Assembly: GCA_028820215.1 (NCBI GenBank)
Contig: JAPPKD010000358.1
Coordinates: forward strand, 1-18,331
Length of the DNA stretch: 18,331 nt
Direction: 5' to 3'
From: Spirochaetaceae bacterium
Lineage (GTDB): Bacteria > Spirochaetota > Spirochaetia > SZUA-6 > Bin103
Both the position numbers and the translations under genes were made by a program. Position 1 is the stretch's first letter, and each line of letters opens with the position of its first letter. Below the pieces are notes generated by a model, which saw nothing but the letters and a program-made list of their open reading frames with translations, was not told where the DNA came from and searched no databases. Positions 1 to 6,038 of the stretch are shown piece by piece.

Positions 1-152
1 ATCTCGGCCAGGTGGTCGATGATGGCGCCCTGCAGGTGGCGTTCGTGGCGGACCAGCGCGCTGGTCTGACGCAATAGCGCGCGGTCGGAGAGCACGCCGA
101 TGGTGGAGGTGATCGCGGGGCGGGCAGCGGTCTCAAGAGTGGCGGTCTTCAT
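1..152 (-). CDS. HNH-endonuclease-like protein, N-terminal part only (runs off the window)
   Basis: An open frame starts at an ATG (complement of 150-152) and runs without a stop to the window edge, giving about 50 residues. The N-terminus is followed by a helix reading LLRQTSALVRHERHLQ and then a stretch GAIIDHLAE. A helix of the form LL..l..Lv..Er.l.a.li.HLAE is, from memory, typical of the N-terminal (DUF222-like) region of HNH endonuclease-domain proteins, which are often multicopy in environmental genomes. The HNH motif itself would lie outside the window, so the nuclease call rests only on this short helix. There is no Shine-Dalgarno before the ATG, but a TATATT hexamer lies 6 bases upstream, which suits a leaderless transcript. 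Confidence 0.45.
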   Translation of the reverse strand, partial: MKTATLETAARPAITSTIGVLSDRALLRQTSALVRHERHLQGAIIDHLAE

Positions 153-158
153 GGAGGA

Positions 159-164
159 AATATA
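159..164 (-). promoter_or_regulatory. -10-like element TATATT before the HNH-like gene
   Basis: On the minus strand TATATT is followed by six bases (TCCTCC) and then the ATG at 152. This spacing places the expected transcription start at or next to the start codon. No good -35 hexamer is visible 17 bases further upstream. Confidence 0.35.
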
Positions 165-391
165 CTACTGGTTTCAAGATAGATCTTCTTGACCGGTCCC
201 GGACGGGCCGGTGATACGCGCGCAGCGGGCGCTGAAGGGGGTACTGGTCGGCCGAACGGGCCTCGGAGCTTCCGGGAGGCCGGAAGGGGCGCGTCCGTGC
301 GCTGGCCGGCCACCTCGCAGGAGCGAAACCCCGTCAAGACACTGTGGCAAGAATCCTCGGTTTTTTCTGCGCGCAGCGCCCGCGGGACGCG

Positions 392-397
392 TAGAAT
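392..397 (+). promoter_or_regulatory. -10-like element TAGAAT before the methyltransferase gene
   Basis: TAGAAT lies five bases before the GTG at 403, where no Shine-Dalgarno is present. A transcript starting from this element would be leaderless. No clear -35 hexamer is seen. The element also helps to choose the GTG at 403 over the longer frame. Confidence 0.4.
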
Positions 398-402
398 GCG
401 CT

Positions 403-1143
403 GTGGTCGAACGAAAGTTCTCGGAGCCCCATCTGGCTGCTCTGTACGACCCGTACTGCGGGCGGGAGAGTCGGGCCGACTTTCGCTTCTACCTGCCGCT
501 GGTGATGTCCGCGAAGGCCGTGCTCGACATCGGCTGCGGTACGGGTGCGCTGCTGCATTGGGCGCGTGAGAAGGGGCACACGGGGCGGTTGGTCGGACTC
601 GACCCCGGTCAAGGGATGCTCGACGTGGCGCGGACGCGCTCCGATATCGAGTGGGTCCCGGGCGACCTGACGACGGTCGCATGGGAGCGGGAGTTCGACT
701 TGGCCGTGATGACCGGGCATGCGTTTCAGCAGTTGGTCGAGGATGACCTGATCCGTGCCTCGCTCGCCTCGATCCATGCCGCACTCGCCGTCGATGGTGT
801 CTTGGCGTTCGAGACCCGCAACCCTCTCGCTCGGGCTTGGGAACGGTGGACTCCCGAGCACGGAGTCGACTTCACAGGCGCTGATGGCGAAGCCGTGCGG
901 CTCGAGAAAGAGGTCGAACCACCGGTCTCAGGCGATATCGTCCGTTTCACGACCACGTATACCAGTGCCGGCTGGGCCCGGCAGGAGCAAAGCCACGGCA
1001 CCCTGCGGTTCCTCGATCGGGACACGCTCTGGGCGTTCCTCCACGAGGCCGGCTTCGTGATCGAGGAGCAGTTTGGCGACTGGGACCGGAGTCGGGTCCT
1101 GGACGCGAGCCCGGAGATCATCACGCTCGCATGTCGGAACTGA
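403..1143 (+). CDS. Class I SAM-dependent methyltransferase
   Basis: The 246-residue product has the Rossmann-fold SAM-binding motif VLDIGCGTG at residues 40-48 and the acidic post-motif GLDPGQGML at 65-73, where the Asp would contact the SAM ribose. A second acidic strand (DLTTV, about 88) and a strand FDLAVMTGHAFQQL (about 98) match the usual Methyltransf_25/ubiE-like layout. The C-terminal half carries a substrate-side region ending in FLHEAGFVIEEQFGDWD, the usual last strand-helix unit of small-molecule methyltransferases. The protein has no signal or membrane segment, so it is cytoplasmic. The GTG at 403 was chosen because similarity to the family begins there (ERKFSEPHLAALYDPYCG) and TAGAAT lies just before it. 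The acceptor substrate cannot be told. The gene stands alone and converges on the ABC exporter genes. Confidence 0.85.
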   Translation: MVERKFSEPHLAALYDPYCGRESRADFRFYLPLVMSAKAVLDIGCGTGALLHWAREKGHTGRLVGLDPGQGMLDVARTRSDIEWVPGDLTTVAWEREFDLAVMTGHAFQQLVEDDLIRASLASIHAALAVDGVLAFETRNPLARAWERWTPEHGVDFTGADGEAVRLEKEVEPPVSGDIVRFTTTYTSAGWARQEQSHGTLRFLDRDTLWAFLHEAGFVIEEQFGDWDRSRVLDASPEIITLACRN

Positions 1144-1153
1144 CGCACAGCAC

Positions 1154-1178
1154 AGCGAGGTCGGCTGCCGACCTCGCT
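1154..1178. terminator. Perfect hairpin between convergent genes, possible bidirectional terminator
   Basis: AGCGAGGTCGG (1154-1164) and CCGACCTCGCT (1168-1178) form an 11-base-pair perfect stem with a 3-base loop. It lies 10 bases after the methyltransferase stop and touches the stop codon of the ABC permease on the other strand. No T-run follows on either side, so it may stabilise 3' ends rather than terminate by itself. Confidence 0.55.
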
Positions 1179-1963
1179 CATGCCGACGCCCCCGAGTAGT
1201 GGCGCAGCCCGCGCATCCAGACGAACCGCGCCGCGGCCAGGGCGCCGGCCGCCACGCCCCATGCCAGCAGCACGCGGCTGCCGGTCAGCCGGCCGACCAG
1301 CGCCTCGGCCGGCACCGTGATGGCGATCGCCACCGGCACCACGAACGTGAGCAGCATCCGCAGCCACCCCGGGTAGATGCCGATCGGCCAGCGCGCCGCC
1401 TGATATAGGTCGCTGAAGATCACCAGGATGTTGCCGATCCGCACGAACCAGAACGACGCCGCCGCCATCGCCAGCAGGAAGCTGTAGACGATCGCGCCGC
1501 CGGCCAGCAGCATCAGCGCGAACAGGCCCACTTCGCCCAGCCCCACCGCCGCGCCGCGGCGCGCCAGCGCCACCCCCAGCACGGCCAGCCCCAGCGCCAC
1601 GTCGACCAGCTTCCATACCCGGATCTCGGCCACGCTGACCAGGAACTGCGCCTCCTCCGGCTTGGTCAACGTGTAGTCCAGCGTGCCCTGGCGCACGTCC
1701 TCCATCAGCTTCTGCATGCTCGGCTCGATCACGCCGCCCATCGCCGCGCCCATCAGCAGATACACGCCAAGCACGGCCAGCACCTCGTCCGGGCCCCAGC
1801 CCCGCAGCGTGTCGGTATGGCCGAACACCACGATCAGGCCGCCGATCGCCCCGGCCACCGCCACGCCGGACTGCAGGACCTGCAGGTACAGGTTCGCGCG
1901 ATAGGCCAGCTCGTTCAGCAGGCCGATCCGGAGAAAGGTCCATGCCACCCGCAGCCGGTGCAC
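1178..1963 (-). CDS. ABC-2 type exporter permease, second subunit (COG3694-like)
   Basis: The 261-residue hydrophobic protein looks like a six-helix ABC-2 permease. Hydrophobic segments include GVAVAGAIGGLIVVFG, VLAVLGVYLLMGAAMG, LVDVALGLAVLGVAL and FALMLLAGGAIVYSFLL. It carries GTLDYTLTKP at residues 93-102. The partner permease has GELSAMLLKP at the matching place, and this shared motif marks the paired permeases of this exporter class. It is the last of three genes with tight spacing (ATPase, permease, permease), the usual COG4586-COG4587-COG3694 arrangement. The GTG at 1963 was chosen because it begins two bases after the preceding stop; a second in-frame GTG five codons later is possible. 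The exported substrate is unknown. Confidence 0.8.
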   Translation of the reverse strand: MHRLRVAWTFLRIGLLNELAYRANLYLQVLQSGVAVAGAIGGLIVVFGHTDTLRGWGPDEVLAVLGVYLLMGAAMGGVIEPSMQKLMEDVRQGTLDYTLTKPEEAQFLVSVAEIRVWKLVDVALGLAVLGVALARRGAAVGLGEVGLFALMLLAGGAIVYSFLLAMAAASFWFVRIGNILVIFSDLYQAARWPIGIYPGWLRMLLTFVVPVAIAITVPAEALVGRLTGSRVLLAWGVAAGALAAARFVWMRGLRHYSGASA

Positions 1964-1965
1964 GC

Positions 1966-2757
1966 TCAGGACCCCACCGCCGCGTACTTGCGGACGCCGA
2001 GCCGCCACATGACGCGGAGCAGCAGCAGCCCCAGCAGCAGCCACAGCGCCTGCATGCGGAAGCCGGCGGCCATCACGTCGGGACTCAGCCGCCCCAGCGC
2101 CAGCTCCACCGGGAACCACACCGCCCACCGGAACGGCAGGTACCAGGTGATCCGCTCCAGCCAGCCCGGGAACAGCTCCAGCGGCGCCAGGCGCCCCGAG
2201 CAGAACAGCAGCAGCAGGAAATAGATCTGGTTGATCGCCGCCGTGCGCGTCGTCCAGAACGCGCTGAGGGCGAACGCCCAGTCGATGAAGAAGCGGATGA
2301 GGTAGGCGACCACCAGGGCTGCCGCCGCCGCGGCGAGCGTCGCGGCGCTGAACTCGAAGGCCGGCTTGAACAGCACGGACAGCAGCACGGCCGCCGGCAC
2401 GAGGATCACCAGCGTGAGCACCTTGTAGGCGAGGTTGTCGGCGATGTCGCCGTGGATGGGATGGATCGGCTTGAGCAGCATCGCCGACAACTCGCCCGTA
2501 CGCACGCGCCACTCGAACTCGTGGATGATCCACGTGAAGGTGAGCTGGTTCACGACCATCAGGGTGATGAAGTAGGCGGCGAAGTCCGCGGCGTCGTAGC
2601 CGCCGACCCCGCCGCGCGTCGCGGCCACGGTGCGCCACACCACCAGGTAGACCGTGGGCTCGACGATCCGGTTCAGCATCCAGATCGCCAGCTCGACGCG
2701 GTACTGGAGCTGCAGCGCGAGGTTCGTCTTCAGGTAGACCCAATAGGCGCGGAGCAT
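1966..2757 (-). CDS. ABC-2 type exporter permease, first subunit (COG4587-like)
   Basis: The 263-residue integral membrane protein has hydrophobic segments at about 30-45, 60-78, 110-130, 142-160, 172-190 and 230-250, as expected for an ABC-2 transmembrane domain. The loop EWRVRTGELSAMLLKPIHP (about 82-100) contains the G-x-L-x-x-x-L-x-K-P motif also present in the partner permease. Its ATG lies four bases after the ATPase stop, so the genes are almost certainly cotranscribed and translationally coupled. With the downstream permease it should form the heterodimeric channel powered by the upstream ATPase. Nothing near the operon identifies the cargo; relatives are usually annotated only as uncharacterised export systems. 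Confidence 0.8.
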   Translation of the reverse strand: MLRAYWVYLKTNLALQLQYRVELAIWMLNRIVEPTVYLVVWRTVAATRGGVGGYDAADFAAYFITLMVVNQLTFTWIIHEFEWRVRTGELSAMLLKPIHPIHGDIADNLAYKVLTLVILVPAAVLLSVLFKPAFEFSAATLAAAAAALVVAYLIRFFIDWAFALSAFWTTRTAAINQIYFLLLLFCSGRLAPLELFPGWLERITWYLPFRWAVWFPVELALGRLSPDVMAAGFRMQALWLLLGLLLLRVMWRLGVRKYAAVGS

Positions 2758-2761
2758 CGTC

Positions 2762-3769
2762 TCAGTCGCGGTCGCGGGCCCGCGCCACTCCGGCCCCGTC
2801 CAGGGCGCCGGCGAACACCTGCTCGATCACGTCCTCGATCGGCGGGTCCTCCACCGTCAGATCGCTCACCGGCAGGTCGCCGAGCAGCCGCGCCGTGACC
2901 TGCGGCGTGTCGGCCTTGGGCACCAGCAGCGTGTGCCGGCCGCCCTCGGAAGCGACCACTTCTCCGTAGCTCGACAGGTCGGCCGCGTCGCGGTCCAGTT
3001 CGACCACGATGGTCTTGTGCGGGGAGAAGCGGCGGACCAGCTCCTGCAGCGCGCCGTCGAACAGGATGCGGCCGTGGTCGATCATGACGATGCGGCTGCA
3101 GAGCGCCTCGACGTCCGCCATGTAGTGGCTGGTCAGGAGCACGGTAGTGTGGTGCGCGCGGTTGTACTCGGCAAGGAACGCGCGGATGCGGCGCTGCATG
3201 GTCACGTCCAGGCCGATGGTGGGCTCGTCCAGGAACAGCACCTGCGGCCGGTGCAGGAGCGCGACCGCGATCTCGCACTTCATCCGCTCGCCCAGCGACA
3301 GGTTGCGCACCGGCCGCTCCAGCAAAGGCGCCAGGTCGAGCAGGCCGGTGAGCTCGTCCAGCGTCCGCCGATACTCCGCCGACGGCACCCGGTACACGAC
3401 CCGGTTGCGCTCGAACGAGTCGATCACGGGAATGTCCCAGAGCAACTGGTTGCGCTGCCCCATCACCAGCGTGATGCGGCGCAGGAACGCGCGCTCGCGC
3501 CGGGCCGGCACGTGGCCGAGCACCCGCGCCCGGCCGGCGGTGGGATGCAGCAGCCCGGAGAGCATCTTCAGCGTGGTGGTCTTGCCGGCTCCGTTGGGAC
3601 CCACGAAACCGACGAACTCGCCCGGCTGCAGGGCGAAGGAGATCTCCGCCACCGCCTCGACGGCGCGGGTGCGGCGCCGGAACACGCTGTGCACGGCGGC
3701 GCCCAGCCCGGCCTCCCGTTCCGGGACGACGTAGGTCTTGGTGAGCTGCCGGACGTCGACCGCGAGCAT
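2762..3769 (-). CDS. ABC transporter ATP-binding protein (COG4586-like)
   Basis: The 335-residue cytoplasmic ATPase has every expected motif: Walker A GPNGAGKT at residues 57-64, Q-loop glutamine at 105 (MGQRNQLLWD), signature LSLGERMKCE at 157-166, Walker B VLFLDEPT at 177-184, D-loop GLD at 186-188 and the switch histidine in TSHYM (about 215). An insertion before the Q-loop (LGHVPARRERAFLRRI) and a C-terminal extension of about 90 residues after the core are typical of COG4586 proteins paired with two DUF990-type permeases. It is the first gene of the exporter operon. The ATG at 3769 has no Shine-Dalgarno, but TAAGAT lies six bases upstream. It energises export through the two permeases encoded downstream. 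Confidence 0.9.
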   Translation of the reverse strand: MLAVDVRQLTKTYVVPEREAGLGAAVHSVFRRRTRAVEAVAEISFALQPGEFVGFVGPNGAGKTTTLKMLSGLLHPTAGRARVLGHVPARRERAFLRRITLVMGQRNQLLWDIPVIDSFERNRVVYRVPSAEYRRTLDELTGLLDLAPLLERPVRNLSLGERMKCEIAVALLHRPQVLFLDEPTIGLDVTMQRRIRAFLAEYNRAHHTTVLLTSHYMADVEALCSRIVMIDHGRILFDGALQELVRRFSPHKTIVVELDRDAADLSSYGEVVASEGGRHTLLVPKADTPQVTARLLGDLPVSDLTVEDPPIEDVIEQVFAGALDGAGVARARDRD

Positions 3770-3775
3770 CCGGCT

Positions 3776-3781
3776 ATCTTA
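3776..3781 (-). promoter_or_regulatory. -10-like element TAAGAT overlapping the GNAT stop codon
   Basis: On the minus strand TAAGAT is followed by AGCCGG and the ATG of the ATPase gene. Its first three bases are also the TAA stop of the upstream acetyltransferase gene. The ATPase operon could thus have its own leaderless transcript as well as readthrough from the acetyltransferase. Confidence 0.4.
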
Positions 3782-4585
3782 CCGGGCGCACACGAAGACC
3801 TGCGTGTCGTAGCACTCCCGGAACCCCTGTCGGACCAGGTTGGCGAGCGACGGCCGCAGGATGCTCAGGGTCTCAGACATCACGATCCGGCAGCCGCGGG
3901 CATGCGCGGCGCGGATTCGGGCGGCGATCAGGGCGTTCTGCGCTCCTCGCAACCGGTCGGGCTCGCGGGTTGCGGCCAGGTACAGGTAACCGGTCACGCC
4001 GGCGACGCAGAGGCCGGCCGCAGCTACGGGACGATCGCCGTCGAACGCCAGGTAATGCGCGCAGTCGTCGCGGCAGATCGTCCCCAAGCAGGCGCCGGCA
4101 AAATCGCCATAGAGCTCGGTCAGAAACGGCGTGTGCGCGTGCAGCTCCGGCGCCGTCAGAGCGCGCACGCGAAGTGCCGTCTCATGGGGCGCTACCGCTT
4201 CGGCGGAACGCGCCAGCGTGATGTATCGAGGACCCTCGAACGGCCGCAGTCCCAGCTCGCTCAGCCACCGACGGATCTCTTCCGCCTGCGCACACGGGCT
4301 CAGCCAGAAAAACCACCGCCTCACTCCGGCAGCGGCGAATCGCTCGGCAGCCTCCTCGATCTCGCCGCGGCTCGCGGGCCGGGTCACGCCGATGAACTCG
4401 GCCCGGTTGCGGTTGGTCGACGGATACTCCGTGGTCGATGCCCGATCGATCGTCAGGAAGCCGCCACCGAGGTCCGCAAGCTCCGCGCCAGGGACACTCT
4501 CGGCCAAGGCACGTCGCGGAGCGTAGAGGTGGCCCACAACCTCGGCAGCGGTCATGCGGGGCGGCCCGACCGATTTCCGGAGCAT
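3779..4585 (-). CDS. GNAT-family N-acetyltransferase
   Basis: The product is 268 residues from the first ATG; a second in-frame ATG at 4555 (MTAAEVVGHLY) is an equally plausible start and would give 258 residues. The C-terminal half has the GNAT core. FDGDRPVAAAGLCVAG (about 181-196) supplies the strand before motif A. LYLAATREPDRLRGAQNALI (about 201-220) is motif A, with the acetyl-CoA pyrophosphate loop R-x-x-G-x-x. A C-terminal NLVRQGFRECYDTQVFV matches the usual last strand with the N-L..-G-F element. The N-terminal half may be a degenerate second GNAT-like domain. The acceptor is unknown. It is divergent from the vapB gene and lies two bases or less from the ABC exporter promoter, so it may be cotranscribed with the exporter. 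Confidence 0.75.
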   Translation of the reverse strand: MLRKSVGPPRMTAAEVVGHLYAPRRALAESVPGAELADLGGGFLTIDRASTTEYPSTNRNRAEFIGVTRPASRGEIEEAAERFAAAGVRRWFFWLSPCAQAEEIRRWLSELGLRPFEGPRYITLARSAEAVAPHETALRVRALTAPELHAHTPFLTELYGDFAGACLGTICRDDCAHYLAFDGDRPVAAAGLCVAGVTGYLYLAATREPDRLRGAQNALIAARIRAAHARGCRIVMSETLSILRPSLANLVRQGFRECYDTQVFVCAR

Positions 4586-4591
4586 CCATCG

Positions 4592-4624
4592 ATTGACATC
4601 AATACATCAGCAATTCTGTGTAAC
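4592..4624 (+). promoter_or_regulatory. vapB1 promoter with overlapping inverted repeat
   Basis: A consensus -35 TTGACA lies at 4593-4598. Candidate -10 hexamers are TGTGTA (4617-4622) or TGTAAC (4619-4624), both with long spacing. The -35 is embedded in the inverted repeat ATTGA-CA-TCAAT (4592-4603), a plausible operator for the ribbon-helix-helix antitoxin that follows. The region is clearly richer in A+T than its surroundings and sits between divergent genes. Confidence 0.45.
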
Positions 4625-4630
4625 GATGTC

Positions 4631-4879
4631 ATGCGCACAACCATCACGATCGATGACGACGTAGCCGCAGAGCTCGCCCGGATCCGGAGCCAGCGCGGCG
4701 AGAGCTTCAAGAGAGTCGTCAACGACACGCTCCGCGCCGGGCTCGCCCACGCTTCAGCGTCCCGGCGCCCGCGCCGGCCGTATCGGACCCGGCCCGTGTC
4801 GCTCGGACGATGCAGGCTCGACAGCATCGATGACGTCGCGCGGCTGCTGGCGACGGCCGAGGGAGAAACGCATCCGTGA
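4631..4879 (+). CDS. vapB: VapB-type ribbon-helix-helix antitoxin
   Basis: The 82-residue protein opens with MRTTITIDDDVAAELARI, the DNA-contacting beta-strand and first helix of the ribbon-helix-helix fold. SFKRVVNDTLRAGL (about 25-38) follows as the second helix. The basic linker RRPRRPYRTR (about 48-57) and the C-terminal DSIDDVARLLATAEGE (about 64-79) would be the toxin-neutralising tail. The N-terminus closely matches the second antitoxin at 14620 (MRTTVTLDDD). Its stop overlaps the toxin frame by four bases (GTGA), the usual vapBC coupling. Because that toxin is broken, this antitoxin is probably an orphan, kept or decaying as a repressor or as protection against related toxins. ATG was chosen by homology. 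Confidence 0.8.
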   Translation: MRTTITIDDDVAAELARIRSQRGESFKRVVNDTLRAGLAHASASRRPRRPYRTRPVSLGRCRLDSIDDVARLLATAEGETHP

Positions 4880-5004
4880 TCCTGCCCGCGGAGATGATAC
4901 CGGATGCCCATCTGGCCGCCCTTGCACTGGAGCATGGCCTGGTGGTGTGCTCCAGCGACTTGGGGTCGATCGAGCACGCCACGTCGCACCCGCCCGGTGC
5001 ATAA
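4876..5004 (+). pseudogene. vapC: vapC toxin remnant with internal deletion
   Basis: The GTG at 4876 overlaps the vapB stop and opens a 42-codon frame. The first four residues (MILP) match a VapC N-terminus just before its first catalytic aspartate. They are followed directly by EMIPDAHLAALALEHGLVVC, which matches the far C-terminal part of a PIN domain (compare LTTDAQIGALALRYRATVHT in the intact VapC at 14889). About a hundred residues, with the first catalytic Asp and the active-site middle, are missing. After SSD the usual F..L..L.W.NPL ending is also lost. The product cannot be an active PIN ribonuclease. The frame ends inside the -10-like element of the next gene. Confidence 0.75.
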
Positions 5005-5005
5005 T
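5000..5005 (+). promoter_or_regulatory. -10-like element CATAAT before the adaptor gene
   Basis: CATAAT lies eight bases before the ATG at 5014, within the end of the vapC remnant. There is no Shine-Dalgarno before the ATG, which points to a leaderless or nearly leaderless transcript. A -35 hexamer is not evident. Confidence 0.35.
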
Positions 5006-5013
5006 GCCGGCCG

Positions 5014-6030
5014 ATGTCCGCCGGAGTCATACGATCCCTGCAGCGCCTAGGCCCCGCGACGGCGCTGCTGCTGGCGGCCGCCCTGACCGCCGGCTGCTTC
5101 CTGCTGCCCAGGGAGGAGGCGATCCTGGCGCCGCCGCTGGTCGAGCCTCCGAAGATCAGCTACCGCACCATGATCGTGGAGCTGGACACCATCGAGCGCC
5201 GCGTCGTGGTCGGCGGCGCCATCGTCTATCCGACCCAGATCGCGCTGCAGTTCGGGGAACGCTCCGGGCGGCTCAAGGAGGTGCTGGTGCGGCTGGGCGA
5301 CGACGTGACGGCGGGTCAGGTGCTGGCGACGCTCGACACCGACACGCTGCGCCTCGACGTCGAACGCCAGCGCATCCGCGTGCGCCGCGCGCAGCTCGGG
5401 ATGGAGCGGACCGCGGCGCTCGGGGGAGACCGTTTCCAGCAGGAGATGGGCAGGCTCGACGTTCAGTTGGAGCGCCTGGCGCTGGAGCAAATGGAAACGG
5501 AGCTCGAGAAGTCCACGCTGCGCTCGCCGATCGACGGTGAGGTGGTGTTCGTCACGCGCGTGTTTCCGGGCGAGCCGATCGGCGCCCGGCAGACCGTGGT
5601 GCAGGTCGCCGACCCGCGCGACCTGCTGTTCGCCTATCGCGGGCAGCGCGACGACGAGTTCTCGCTCGGCCGGGATGTCACCATCAACCTGCGCGGGGAC
5701 ACGTATCCCGGCGAGGTCGTCATGACCCCGCGCAACGCGCCGCTGGATGCGCCGGACGAGATGCGCGACGTGGTGCTGGTCCGCGTGGACGCGCCGCCCG
5801 GGACGCTGACCCGCGGCCAGACCGGCACCGCGTCGATGGTGACCGACCGGCGCGAGAACGTGATCGTGCTCCCCTCCGACGCGGTGCAGACCTACGTCAA
5901 CCGCCGGTTCGTGTTCGTGCTGGAGGATGACCTGCGCGTCGAACGGTCCGTGGAGGTGGGGCTGTCCACGTCGACGCAGGTGGAGATCGTCGACGGCCTC
6001 TCGGTCGGCGAGACGGTGGTGCTCCGCTGA
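5014..6030 (+). CDS. Periplasmic adaptor (HlyD/MacA-like membrane-fusion) lipoprotein
   Basis: The 338-residue product starts with a lipoprotein signal peptide: a basic N-terminus, a hydrophobic run ATALLLAAALTA and the lipobox LTAGC with Cys at 28. A split biotinyl-lipoyl domain is visible as GRLKEVLVRLGDDVTAGQVL (about 85-104) and LRSPIDGEVVFVTRVFPGEP (about 169-188). A short helical hairpin rich in Arg, Gln and Glu separates the halves. A beta-barrel region (LLFAYRG to NLRGDTYPGEV) and a membrane-proximal C-terminal domain (IVLPSDAVQTYVNRRFVFVL, then VEVGL and IVDGLSVGETVV) complete the membrane-fusion-protein layout. It probably links the FtsX-type permease eight bases downstream to the periplasm or outer membrane. 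Which substrate is moved is unknown. Confidence 0.85.
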   Translation: MSAGVIRSLQRLGPATALLLAAALTAGCFLLPREEAILAPPLVEPPKISYRTMIVELDTIERRVVVGGAIVYPTQIALQFGERSGRLKEVLVRLGDDVTAGQVLATLDTDTLRLDVERQRIRVRRAQLGMERTAALGGDRFQQEMGRLDVQLERLALEQMETELEKSTLRSPIDGEVVFVTRVFPGEPIGARQTVVQVADPRDLLFAYRGQRDDEFSLGRDVTINLRGDTYPGEVVMTPRNAPLDAPDEMRDVVLVRVDAPPGTLTRGQTGTASMVTDRRENVIVLPSDAVQTYVNRRFVFVLEDDLRVERSVEVGLSTSTQVEIVDGLSVGETVVLR

Positions 6031-6038
6031 GCGCACCG

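Larger units (their letters stand above)
153..402. other. Divergent intergenic region between the HNH-like gene and the methyltransferase gene
   Basis: These 250 bases hold the two opposing promoter regions. A bulged stem-loop is formed by ACCGG (192-196), CCC (198-200), GGG (205-207) and CCGGT (208-212); its role is unknown, and it has no T-run after it. A T6 run lies near 361-366. I see no convincing small gene. A GTG-initiated extension of the methyltransferase frame to 211 exists, but it encodes Arg/Pro/Gly-rich sequence typical of spurious high-GC reading frames. Confidence 0.5.

Noticed and set aside
361..366. T6 run upstream of the methyltransferase gene as a terminator tail
   Set aside because: No stem-loop directly precedes it and no gene on the plus strand ends before it.
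211..402. N-terminal extension of the methyltransferase from a GTG at 211
   Set aside because: The added residues are Arg/Gly/Pro-rich and unlike methyltransferases, while a -10-like element and a GTG at 403 coincide with the start of recognisable sequence.
2933..4630. A long plus-strand extension in frame with vapB1
   Set aside because: Composition is His/Arg/Gln-rich shadow sequence antisense to the ABC ATPase and acetyltransferase genes; only the part from the ATG at 4631 matches a known fold.
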